Positions 1 to 8,289 of a stretch of DNA of 25,088 nt are shown here, piece by piece; the first letter of the stretch is position 1, and each line of letters starts with the position of its first letter. Origin of the DNA: Saccoglossus kowalevskii (taxonomy: Eukaryota; Hemichordata; Enteropneusta; Harrimaniidae); assembly GCF_000003605.2 (NCBI RefSeq), contig NW_003123408.1, forward strand, positions 258,105 to 283,192. The letters are read 5' to 3'. The notes beneath the pieces were generated by a model, which was given only the letters and a program-made list of their open reading frames with translations, was not told the DNA's origin and did not search any database. A program made the position numbers and the translations under genes.

Positions 1-169
1 AAAAAAAAAGAATCTGATGTTAAGTGGCTTTTGTTCACTGATGTCGCACCTTCGGGTCGATTAGAAACGTGTGAATACTTACACTATGACTATACGTTTC
101 ACTGCAACTGCCCACAACACAACATCTAAAAACTCTCTCTCAAAAAATTAAAATAGTCAAAAAAAAGAA
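1..169. other. Window edge, A-rich intergenic sequence
   Basis: The stretch opens with an A run and includes A-rich tracts around 121-178. On the minus strand there is an exon-shaped piece: a T-rich tract ending in TTTTTAG at about 127 and a GTAAGT donor reading out at about 80-75. The 43-nt piece between them is open in one frame and encodes a short Cys-containing peptide. It is too short to support as an exon on its own. Nothing else is recognised. Confidence 0.3.
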
Positions 170-470
170 GAAAAAAACGCCGACCGGAAAATATATATTG
201 TTTAAAAGTATACTGAATGACCAGTGTTATTATGGCTCAGGGGTATGACTTCCTCTCACATTTTGGCATTTGGTGGCGCACTTGCGATGAGAGTCGGAAA
301 TCCGGAAACAGTCGACCATTTCAGGATAGGTGGGCGTGGCTACAACACGAGAAATATCCCAAATTTACTTGGATACGAGTAATCATTTTCGGCAAAAAAT
401 TCAATATCTGCCCATTTCAATGGGACACAGATCTAAAATGGGAAACGTGAGGGTGGGCATTGCACAGGCA
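170..470. other. GC-richer island with a 77-codon frame
   Basis: This stretch is visibly richer in G+C and CpG than its surroundings. It contains a KLF/Sp1-like GGTGGGCGTGGC (about 330-341) and a small hairpin CCCATT-tc-AATGGG near 412-425. An ATG-initiated + frame (217-450, 77 codons) starts MTSVIMAQGYDFLSHFG and is not a family I recognise. I see no convincing splice acceptor or donor bounding it. It could be a distal exon, a promoter or CpG-type regulatory island, or part of a decayed mobile element. Base composition is the only solid observation. Confidence 0.2.
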
Positions 471-572
471 CTTTAAGTTAAATCTCATAAATCCTTCATA
501 AAATATATTTTTTTTTTAATTTATGTAAATTAGGTAAAAAACATGCATAAATTTCAACCATCGTCATTAGGT

Positions 573-734
573 CTGTGGATTATCTGAATTAATTTTTGCT
601 GAAAAGACTTTTTGGGTGTTTTGGATGAAATTTATTTCCACTGATTTTTGGCAAGTTGAATGTAAAATATAGGGAGAAGATATATCATTCCTTCAGCAAA
701 AATTAATTTCAAGTGAAAATAAACTATTTTACAG
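573..734 (+). mobile_element. TA-flanked MITE, copy 1 (decayed left end)
   Basis: This is the most degraded of the clear members of a six-copy family. The left end starts CTGTGGATTAT and has lost part of the terminal repeat. The right end is CTATTTTACAG followed by TA. The interior carries the family hallmarks: AATTTTTGCTGAAAAGACTTTTTGG, then TTATTTCCACTGATTTTTGG, then a palindromic return CTTCAGCAAAAATTAATT. It has no coding capacity, so movement would have required a transposase supplied from elsewhere. TA target duplications point to the Tc1/mariner-type superfamily (inference). Confidence 0.65.
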
Positions 735-1569
735 TATGTATGTAGTTGGAATCAGGTGACTGGTTTGTGGGATATCAGACACACAGACAGACAGACAGAC
801 AGAGTAACTACATGGAGTCAACAATTGCATTCATGCTATACTAGAGATGATGAAAATATGACCTAACCACAGACACATTTATGTAAGCACATGAGGCTAC
901 CATGATAGTGGAAAAACAATGCATCAAGTCCTTCCTGGTGTAAAAAGAAGTGTGCATGTTAGAAAAAATCAATTCCATTTCATGCCTGATTATTTTTTGT
1001 TCATTAATTATATAAATAATGCATAAATACAAATTTAATTTAAATTAATAAGAGGGAGTTTATAGGTCAAAGCGTAGATAAATTGAATCCATAAGTTCAT
1101 GGCTAGCAAGTACCGGTAAAAACAAATATAGTTGCATAAATACTGTACATGAACATTATTAAATTAGATTCATAAATGAAATAAAGTTAGTATTATTTTA
1201 GGAATAGAAACTTGATAAATCAGATGCAATGTACTAGTATATGTAGATAAAAGGACCATAATAAACTATGCCAAATAAACTATAAATATTTTTTAAAAAA
1301 AGGAAAAAGCTCCATTTGTTGAAAACTTATTTATTCATTATGTGTTTGTGTCATTATTTAACTAATTTTACTCCAAATAGAGTTCTATAAATTCAAATGG
1401 ATTTAGGGTATTAAAGTTCCAATTATCCCACTGTAATCGGCTTCTTGCTGTAACAGGGATGCTGTAATTATTTAAATTCACTGAGAACGGGAACAGCACC
1501 ATTCCCCCCTCCCCCACTGGATCATGGATGATATATTCACAACTTTTTATCATTGCTGAAAAGGAAGCC
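735..1569. other. Intergenic, microsatellite and SINE body region
   Basis: It contains a perfect (ACAG)5 microsatellite at 783-802 directly after MITE copy 1, and one TACCGGTA word at 1111-1118. The part from about 1370 to 1569 is the likely body of the minus-strand SINE whose tRNA-like head lies at 1570-1645, because it is slightly less A+T-rich and runs on from the B box. I could not define the 3' tail of that SINE. No coding signal is seen. Confidence 0.35.
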
Positions 1570-1645
1570 AACCATTAAACTTGAACCCACAATCTCCTTG
1601 ATGCACTGGGTGGTCATGCTATAACTATTAGGCCATAGAGGTATT
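1570..1645 (-). mobile_element. tRNA-derived SINE head
   Basis: Read on the minus strand, this has the two internal RNA polymerase III promoter boxes of a tRNA-derived SINE. An A-box-like block TGGCCTAATAGTTATAGC is followed at roughly tRNA spacing by GTGGGTTCAAGTTT, matching the B-box consensus GGTTCRANNC. The intervening sequence does not fold as a proper cloverleaf and has no clear anticodon stem, so this is not a functional tRNA gene. The SINE body would extend leftward, towards about 1370. A known SINE superfamily domain was not recognised. Confidence 0.55.
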
Positions 1646-2144
1646 GTATTTACATTTTTGGCATCAAATGAGAAAAATTCACCTGTTAAATGGTATATAA
1701 GTCAGGTTGAATATCAAACATCTTTATAAATGTGTATTCACATGTAAAGAGGTTGAAAAAATTGCGAATGAATGAATGACAAAAAAAATAAGACGATACA
1801 CATCAGGGGGGAGAGTTTGGAATTTTGAAACTACAAAAAAATTAAATTTGGTTATAACCCTTTGTTTTCACAACAAAATTGTTGTATATTTTTCAATAGA
1901 TTCTTTTTTCATTTTTAACCAAATTGACTTGATTTATCATTGCAGCTACATGTATTGATGAAAATTGTTGAAATAAATAAATAAAAATATTCACAGATTT
2001 ATTTTGTTAAAGCTGATTGGTTTTAAAAGGGTGAAGGTCTGATTTTTTTTTACGGAGATGTAAACTGATTTGCATGAGTTGTCTAAAGTGCTTATTAGAC
2101 TCATTGTACTATGCTATATGTCTGTGTGTATGCCCCTGACTGAT
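1646..2144. other. Intergenic, nothing recognised
   Basis: A+T-rich sequence with short A and T runs and one TACATGTA word (1947-1954). The 60-codon + frame at 1776-1958 has no start context, splice sites or composition suggesting a gene. Confidence 0.4.
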
Positions 2145-2452
2145 AATAGACCATTTTCTGTTCATTGCAAAATCCGTCGCTGTGTGTGAATTCGAACATC
2201 AAAATAGGACAAACAAAAGATATAGCATTGTCGTAGCATGGGTGTATTCACGCTTTGTAATGTATGTGCTTTTCACATTTGATGATTGTCAGTTTTGATT
2301 GATTAAGGGTACCTCAAAACCGTATTACCCTCTGAAAGTTTGGCGTTCCCACATTAAACTATAAAAAAATCAAATCATTCAATTTTTGTGGCGGACGCTT
2401 GGTCCGTGCTTTTCACATGCCACACCTTGCAGTGAACAGAAAATTAGCTGTT
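2145..2452. mobile_element. 308-bp inverted-repeat element (putative MITE)
   Basis: The left arm (2145-2169) contains ATTTTCTGTTCATTGCA. The right arm (2428-2452) contains TGCAGTGAACAGAAAAT, its reverse complement with one mismatch over 17 bases; the outer 8-9 bases are more degraded. The interior is less A+T-rich and carries the word GTGCTTTTCACAT twice, near 2268 and 2406, in the same orientation. It also holds a small hairpin AGGGTA...TACCCT near 2307-2332. There is no coding capacity. The target-site duplication is not clear. It is unrelated by sequence to the TA-flanked MITE family elsewhere in this window. Confidence 0.45.
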
Positions 2453-2581
2453 CGCAATAAGTTAAAATCAGTGATAGCAGTAATGACAACATAGCTACCT
2501 GCAAATTTTTACTTTGATTATATTATACAACTATAAGTAAAAACTTTGTTAACTTGTTAACCAAAATAGAAATGTCACATT

Positions 2582-2635
2582 ATTTTTACGGTATTAATAA
2601 AGAATTCTAATTCTATTCTATTCTATTCTATTCTA
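2582..2635 (+). repeat. (TTCTA)5 pentanucleotide tail after AATAAAG
   Basis: The sequence runs TTACGGTATTAATAAAGAATTCTAA and then becomes five perfect TTCTA units (2611-2635). A short tandem pentamer directly behind an AATAAA-like signal is the usual appearance of the 3' end of a non-LTR retrotransposon or a SINE mobilised by one (CR1/L2-like elements end in short tandem tails). No reverse-transcriptase coding is visible upstream, so if it is a retroelement it is strongly 5'-truncated. A plain microsatellite is the alternative. Confidence 0.4.
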
Positions 2636-2755
2636 CACAGAGACTCAATCCACAATTTTCAGAACTTGAATCCACTATGTAATTGCTTTGAATGAGAAAT
2701 ACATGAATATATAGCACTTAATAACATTTCATTCCAAATTGTAATTTCCCTGCAG

Positions 2756-2821
2756 AGCTGTGCATTATATAAATATGAGTGCCCAGCTGGGAGAAAGAGA
2801 TTCTCCACACAACATCGATAT
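2756..2821 (+). other. Exon-like island (unassigned)
   Basis: A good acceptor (a pyrimidine-rich stretch ending TTTCCCTGCAG at 2755) precedes 66 bases that are less A+T-rich than the flanks and are followed by GTAATC. Two + frames are open across it, one reading AVHYINMSAQLGERDSPHNID and the other a Cys-containing peptide. The minus strand is also open (2659-2856). With three open readings the coding sense cannot be chosen. It may be a noncoding 5' exon of the downstream gene, an exon of something else, or chance. Confidence 0.15.
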
Positions 2822-3087
2822 GTAATCCTATTTTGAGAGACTTTATATCGCTGCACGTAATCTTCATATCATACTGACCAATCTGTAATTCGTGACACTT
2901 TTTTTTTTGACAACTGAAGTATATTCTAATTTGAAAATTAAAAACCGGTTCACTTACATTCTTTTTTATTCACATATTTCAATATTTCTGTAAATAACAT
3001 AGTTATTATGCAAGATTGCTTTGGTATACATATGGTTTGTAATAAAATAAAGTACAGGCAGAATATGAACATATAAACACACACACA
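2822..3087. other. Intergenic, short repeats only
   Basis: A+T-rich sequence ending in an (AC)7 microsatellite (about 3077-3089) that abuts the B-box-like sequence of the next SINE relic. Nothing else is recognised. Confidence 0.35.
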
Positions 3088-3155
3088 CAGGATTCAAACT
3101 CGCAATCATGACAAAATGCATGTATGTAAATGAGTCTCTATGTGGTAGTTGAGCA
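3088..3155 (-). mobile_element. tRNA-like SINE relic with (TG)n
   Basis: On the minus strand a B-box-like GCGAGTTTGAATCC is followed immediately by (TG)n. About 56 bases upstream lies TGTGCTCAACTACCACATAGAG, similar to a tRNA D-arm/A box. The spacing is about 12 bases longer than in a standard tRNA and the A box is degraded, so this is a diverged copy at best. It is not the same family as the head at 1570-1645, judging by eye. Confidence 0.4.
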
Positions 3156-3163
3156 CAGTAACT

Positions 3164-3428
3164 GAGCGTCATAGTTTTCATGAAGATACGAGTTGAGCGT
3201 ACGTTCACTTTTAAAAGTATGCGTGGGGATAAACCATGGAATGCTGGTAATGTAATGAGAGCTACCGTATGTTCAGTTGACACAAGTTCACGTATTCACA
3301 TGAGAGGACATTTGTTAAATATTCATGCAGTTTAACCTCTATGACCTTGTAAGAAGGACTCATCAAAAAGTAGTCTTCCTCTATTCATTGTTAAGAGCGT
3401 CTCAGCTTTCTGAAGATGCGAGTTAAGC
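3164..3428 (+). repeat. Direct repeat pair, about 35 bp, 231 bp apart
   Basis: Copies at 3164-3198 and 3395-3428 share GAGCGTC, then TTTC, TGAAGAT, CGAGTT and AGC in the same order with a few substitutions and small gaps. The second copy runs straight into the fold-back at 3428-3486. The pair may be two monomers of a SINE-like unit or an old local duplication. Confidence 0.45.
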
Positions 3429-3486
3429 TAGATTGGCAAAGTTGGGACTTCTTTTTGACAATTATGTCTTGACTTTGCCAGTCTAG
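3428..3486 (+). ncRNA. Candidate 21-bp RNA hairpin (miRNA-precursor-like)
   Basis: Arm 3428-3448 (CTAGATTGGCAAAGTTGGGAC) and arm 3466-3486 (GTCTTGACTTTGCCAGTCTAG) pair along all 21 positions in a + strand transcript, with 17 Watson-Crick and 4 G:U pairs and no bulge. The loop is 17 nt. The stem size and loop fit the upper part of an animal miRNA precursor. However, I see no paired lower stem beyond the ends, as most animal pri-miRNAs have, and I do not recognise either arm as a known miRNA. A tiny fold-back transposon relic is the main alternative. Confidence 0.3.
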
Positions 3487-3489
3487 AGT

Positions 3490-4350
3490 GCCACTGTAAG
3501 TAGGCCTGCACCTCGATCAGTGTGTCACAGTCACCAAAATTTCTGCTCCAAATAGCATCTTAATGAATGCACCCTCACAGTGATAAGATTTACAATGCGT
3601 TATCTGAATCTTTAACATCAAAATCATCTAAAAAGAAATTCTAGATGTCTGTGCATTATACATTATATAAACATTGCTTCCAATTTTTTGCAAACTTTTT
3701 TTTTTAGTCTCCGTTCAAACAAAGTTTTTGTTCAAATTTTATATATACCGGTACATTGTACATTTTAAATTACATGTCCATGACAATTTGTCATATAATC
3801 TTATCAAAGATAGCTGACTGTCATCCATCTTGTTTTTTTTGAAAAATGTGGTATCTTGGACATGATTTCTTGATTTTCATTCAAATTTTCTTCAAACATT
3901 ATACATGTCCATGATGATTCGTTTTGTGTTTTATATCTCTGTACATGAACCTGGACAAAAGAAATTCAGTTTGGATACAAAAAATGAATGAATAGCATAT
4001 CCTGTTTAATTTCTGGCCATATATTAAGATTTTTTGAGTCATTTAATACATCTAACTTCTGTTGATACTAAACCAGCAAATTATTCACTCAAAATTATTA
4101 ACTATGCTTTTGGACCATATTATTTTATTTTTGGCATGAACTTTATTCCAACAGGGACTATGTCATTAACAATGACTTGTTTTTACTAGAATCCCAGTGA
4201 TCAAGATATAAATATGTATGCCAAACATTTCAGCTTACTCAGAAAGAACAATCGTAAATTGAAAAAAATATATCATATTTTCTGAAAATTTTGACAATAG
4301 TGTTAACTTATCATACTGCTAGACTGAAAAACAAACAAAACTGAATGCAA
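3490..4350. other. Intergenic, nothing recognised
   Basis: A+T-rich, with one TACCGGTA word (3746-3753), several T runs and many stop codons in all frames. No repeats longer than microsatellite scale were noticed. Confidence 0.4.
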
Positions 4351-4352
4351 TA

Positions 4353-4551
4353 CTGTGGAATACTTTATTTTTGCTGGAATTAATTTTCGCTGAAAAGGCT
4401 TTTTGAACGTTTTGTATGGAATTTATTTTCACTGATTTTTGATGAGTTTAATGTGAAATATAGGAAAAAATGTATATTCGCTGGATTTAATTTTCACTGA
4501 ATCATCCCTTCAGCGAAAATAAATTCCAAGCGAAAATAAAGTATTCTACAG
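4353..4551 (+). mobile_element. TA-flanked MITE, copy 2 (complete, 199 bp)
   Basis: This is a complete member flanked by TA (4351-4352 and 4552-4553). The termini are CTGTGGAATACTTTATTTTTGC and, read inward from the other end, CTGTAGAATACTTTATTTTCGC. The terminal repeats run about 42 bp (to TTTTCGCTGAA) with few mismatches. Internally it holds further copies of the motif TTTTC(G/A)CTGRATT, so the whole element is a nested palindrome. No ORF. The TA target site and lack of transposase fit a Tc1/mariner-type MITE. Confidence 0.85.
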
Positions 4552-4553
4552 TA

Positions 4554-5857
4554 CTAAACTTGCTTCCATGAAAACTGTATTTTTACAACTAAATTAATCT
4601 TGCAGTCCCTAAATACTAATTGATGGTGCCTGTATGCAGGCAAGAGGATCTTAATTTGTGTCTTAATTAAAGTGTGTACCATATTAATCTCTGAGTTCTG
4701 GGCAGCCATACTGTGGCTGTGATTTGTACAGGGCTCAGACATGGGATGTTTTGGCTTATTAAGAATTTAATATTATTATTTTCCAAAATTAATGAATTTT
4801 ATTTGCTACTTATAAATCTCTAATTTGAACCAAAAAACAATTTTCTGGTCATTGTACATGGCAGTTATATTAAAATAAATTTCCTACCCTAATCCTTACT
4901 TCAGCTTTTGACATGTTGAAAATTTCAAGGAAGTTCACTGCCGGAACAAAACCGTTGTAAGATTATTTAAACATGACAGTTTGAACTGTTTATGTATGCC
5001 TATTGATCATTTTTGCTTACATATTTGTTTACTTATCTCATGAATAATTCATTTGATTCAATTAGTAATACGTTTGACATCATAAAATCGGTGTCTATGA
5101 TCTTTCTGTTTATGAGTATAAATAGTAATTTTTTATGCTGAATCACACAGCTATTGGTGCACAGAATACCAAACATGTGCAGTATATATTAACTAATAAA
5201 GAGATGGCATGATGAAAATTAGTATTTAATGATTTAATATATTCATTTTTTCATGTTTCCATAAATATTGTTTCTAGTCATCATGTATATCAGCTAAAAA
5301 TATGCATGCCACAATTTTTTTTTGTCAGATTTTCCAAAAAACAAAAGAACATGCAATATTTAAATTATAAATTGCAAATAAAGCAAAATTGTTATTTAAA
5401 AAACAAAACAACAAGCACAATTGTTATATAAAAAAAAAATTGAAAAAAACAAACAAATTCCCGCTTGGAGATAATGGTGAATCACACACACATACAGGTT
5501 AAATGCAAAGACTCCCATTGTGTGCTTCACACATAGCAGTCAACAAATGTGTTCATGGTGACTTTGACGCTAACAATCTGTAGATTTCATTTTTGTTCGT
5601 TTTTGGATCAAATTTATTTTGCACATGTTTTTCTATAATTTTGGGAAAATCAAATTTAAAAATTTGGTTTACTTTAATATGCTGTATAATGTTTCACTCT
5701 TTTTATTTTTTATGAATTATTTCTATTCTACTTAAATTAAAAAAAATATCCCTCTGTATGTGTACATGTACACGTATTAAACAATGGAATGTCCTAAATC
5801 TCACTTCATTTCAAAACATGTTTTAACAACATCAGTAGCCTTTACTGTACTTACTGG
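4554..5857. other. Intergenic, low complexity
   Basis: A+T-rich with A-rich patches at 5340-5455. It contains a perfect 14-bp palindrome GTGTACATGTACAC at 5760-5773. On the minus strand, 4905-4891 reads ATG TCA AAA GCT GAA then GTAAGG, an exon-1-like shape with a purine at -3, but I found no compatible downstream exon, so no gene is called. Confidence 0.35.
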
Positions 5858-5965
5858 TCAATTCATATTCTCATCACATCGAAAGCAAGATCCCCCTTTG
5901 TAATAGTGGTATATTCCACAGCAGCTCTTATTCACAGGTACAGTCTTTAATAGTCTATATACACA
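5858..5965 (-). pseudogene. Short Cys-rich frame, EGF-like relic candidate
   Basis: Minus-strand frame of about 35 codons ending at TGA (5858-5860), with no internal start in a usable place. It contains SCCGIYHYYKGGSCFRC, i.e. CC-x10-C-x2-C with aromatic and Gly residues between. From memory this spacing resembles the CC..Y....G.C..C segment seen in multiple-EGF-like (MEGF/scavenger-receptor-like) proteins. A GTAAGT lies just past the stop, but no frame is open through it, and the upstream acceptor is poor. It is best viewed as a decayed exon or a chance match. Confidence 0.2.
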
Positions 5966-5978
5966 CTACACTATATAC

Positions 5979-6087
5979 ACCCACCCCTATATGTGAATGG
6001 TACAGTCTTGTGCCTTCTCACTTCACCTGTTGAATAACCCTCCTTTGCAATCAACCAACCCACCCCTCAATGACAATGGAACAGTCT
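5979..6087 (+). repeat. Diverged direct repeat with CACCC motifs
   Basis: CCCACCCCTATATGTGAATGG followed by TACAGTCT (about 5981-6009) recurs as CCCACCCCTCAATGACAATGG followed by AACAGTCT (about 6060-6088), with 5 mismatches in 29 positions. A third GTACAGTCT lies at about 5939. The block sits 50-150 bp upstream of exon 1. CACCC boxes are KLF/Sp1-type sites in general, so a proximal regulatory role is possible but unproven. Confidence 0.4.
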
Positions 6088-6117
6088 CAGTATTGCCATC
6101 TCTCTTGATGCAGTTTC

Positions 6118-6136
6118 ATTTTTTTTTCTCTTCTAG
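6118..6136 (+). promoter_or_regulatory. Splice acceptor before exon 1
   Basis: A nearly uninterrupted pyrimidine tract (ATTTTTTTTTCTCTTCTAG) ends in TAG at 6134-6136. This implies that 6137 is the start of an internal 5'-leader exon and that at least one further noncoding exon lies upstream. If transcription actually starts nearby, this signal would be unused. Confidence 0.45.
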
Positions 6137-6383
6137 ACGTGAGGAGTACGTATTATTACACCTGTTGTGAATACATCTGACAATTACGTTCCCTATTCCG
6201 ACATTTTCTCTCCACGACCCTATCGCATATTCCCGGATTAGTACGAGCTGGACTTCAAATATTTTTTGAAGATTTCACCTCTGCCAATGTGAGAATAGAA
6301 CAGAACGAGTAGTGAAACATTACCAGCAGAAATTGAAGAAAAATAACAACAATAACGAGATGAAAGTGGTGGTAATATATTTG
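6137..6383 (+). CDS. Exon 1: 5' leader plus start of secreted protein
   Basis: The exon is bounded by a strong acceptor (TTCTCTTCTAG, 6136) and a perfect donor (TTG|GTAAGT, 6384). It is less A+T-rich than the adjoining introns. Coding begins at the ATG at 6360 in a good context (GAG before ATG, purine at -3) and gives eight codons, MKVVVIYL, ending in phase 0. An in-frame TGA at 6267-6269 closes the frame upstream. The 223-nt leader has only one other ATG (6287), and it is followed directly by TGA, so initiation at 6360 is favoured. Lys then a Val/Ile/Leu run is the n- and early h-region of a signal peptide, completed by exon 2. The family is not recognised. The exon borders and phase chain are inferred, not transcript-supported. 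Confidence 0.5.
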
Positions 6384-8243
6384 GTAAGTTTCCGTCTTTT
6401 CATATTTGACATTGTTTTCATTGCCAGTCCTCGCTAATTGCTATTTTCAACAAATGCAAGTATTTCCAAATAGGTGATAATCATGTTTGACAGTTTAATG
6501 GAAGATTTCTTTCCTTCCCTTGTGCTTTTCGCCTTGAAAATAATAATGCTCTATTTATCTTTGTCTGTAGTAGATATTTTTTACCTCAATAATCAAGTAA
6601 ATTTTATTTATATGAAGGTACTGTGTTTTAAATTGAGATGATTTGTTTTCTGAAATGTATGTTCCATTTTTGTGGAATAGTGGACAAAACATCAACGCAA
6701 TTCAACATTAGTAATTAGATATGAAATGGTGACGTAGAATTCATATTTTACAAATTTATTGTTTTAATTACTTAATATTAAGAATCATTGTGTATGTGTT
6801 TTTGAATAATGAAAATTTTAACTTGAAATCTGTGATTATAAAATTTTTTGTCTCAGAATCGAATACCGAGCAGCGAAGCAACCATTGCATGTTTCTGCTA
6901 GTTCTTTAATATTGAGTTGAAAATCAGTACGCAAGTTTTTCTGCTTCAGACATTGTTGACTTAAATATCAAATAGAACTGTAATTTTTTGAAGAATCTAG
7001 CATTTGAGTGTTTAGTGAAAAGTGCTAATAAAATCTGGTTAGGTGGATTGAAAATGAAATAGAACAGTTTTTTGATTTTTTCACATAATATACAAATCGT
7101 GCAAAACCAGAAAAAAAAGAGTTTTCAGTGAAATAGTCTTTCGCTATTGAAAATATTAAACCAAATTCCGCTGTAACCAAGTCAGTTCTGGGTATCTCCA
7201 TTCAGATTTAAATTTAATCTGCCATTTTGTCTTAAGATACAAACCATACAAATGAAATCACAAATGCATGTCTGAGCCCTGTAGGCTTAGCGCCAACATT
7301 GTGATATTAATAAATGTATCGCATCTGTAACGTGACAGTTTGTCATATAAAACTGTCAATAATGCTTTACTCGCTACTGGTGTAACCTTAACGCAGTCGT
7401 TTTCAGTGGAATGAAGTACTCTGATACACGTACTGATTTCTGTTTCATTTTTGCTGCTCTACGTTTTGGTGGTTCATGAGAACAGAGATTCCTGAATATT
7501 AATCACTGTCACTTTTAACACCAGTGAAATTTTCATTGCTACAAAATTTTACAATTTTTTCTGTCATTTGAAAATTTGTGTTGTGTGAAATTAAAATGGT
7601 TTACACTATTATGACGAGTACTTTGATTAAAAAAATAGATTCAAGAAGATTACGTTGATGTTGCAATCTGATATTAAGACACCTGCTGGTCCTTACTGAC
7701 AATTCTTAAGCCGGATTTGTTTATATTGTTTACATAATATCAATTTTTTATTTGTCATCATTTTTGTTAAATAGGAAACAAATTTAGATCTAATTTTTTA
7801 AATCCATAATTTAGGCTGCCAACATTTGTTTCAAAGTTTTCCAAATTTTTTTATTATTTTATATTTTAGTATTTTTTGAATATTGTTAAATAACCTACTT
7901 GTTTTGACCAGTTTTGGTAAAAAAATATGAAAACAATTATACCGGCTATTTCAAGCATACATCCATCAGTCTGGTAATTGATACTTATCCTTTCCACCAC
8001 CAGACTTTCCCCGCCCAAATTTTTCTGCATTTTTTAATATTCTTCAATATTTCCCTAATTTTGTAGCCAACAGAGTCAAATTTCACTCAAAAAATTTGGC
8101 TTATTTTGTCCCAAACTTCTAAAGGAAAGTACAGACTATAAACAGGACTATTTTGTGAATTTGTGATGAAAAGAGGAAACTGGTGGTGAAATGGTTAACC
8201 AATTAATTGTTTGTCATCTTTCTTTTTCAGAATTTTTCTGCAG
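6384..8243 (+). other. Intron 1 (1860 bp)
   Basis: It begins GTAAGT and ends in TTCTGCAG. It contains a perfect 9-bp hairpin TGACAGTTT...AAACTGTCA (7333-7358) and, near 8005-8060, a minus-orientation relic of the dispersed A-rich family described at 20140-20240. There are two tandem AG acceptors 13 bp apart at its end, 8230 (after TCTTTCTTTTTCAG) and 8243. No other exon-like block in a compatible phase was noticed. Confidence 0.4.
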
Positions 8244-8289
8244 ATTAATTTGTTATTTGCCCAATGCTCACCAGTGGGAGTTTTGAAGG
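8244..8289 (+). CDS. Exon 2: rest of signal peptide, mature N terminus
   Basis: This 46-nt exon follows the acceptor TTTTTCTGCAG and ends at GAAGG|GTGACC. Continuing in phase 0 from exon 1 it reads INLLFAQCSPVGVLK plus one base. Joined to exon 1 the N terminus is MKVVVIYLINLLFAQC, a classic signal peptide: one basic residue, about 12 hydrophobic residues, then the small/polar residues A-Q-C-S where cleavage is expected. The leftover G joins the TT that opens exon 3 to make GTT (Val). The stronger-looking upstream acceptor (8230) would shift the frame and give NFSAD then stop, so the second AG must be used for a functional product. The donor is only moderate, which is the main weakness of this exon. 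Confidence 0.45.

Noticed and set aside
2966-3283. 105-codon minus-strand frame, the longest in the window
   Set aside because: It runs through an (AC)n microsatellite and a SINE relic, stops before the only nearby donor, and has no recognisable domain.
3350-3411. Minus-strand frame KAETLLTMNRGRLLFDESFLQG after CATCTTCAG
   Set aside because: The acceptor lies in a duplicated repeat (3164/3395), and the suggested partner exon at 4905-4891 is only five codons long.
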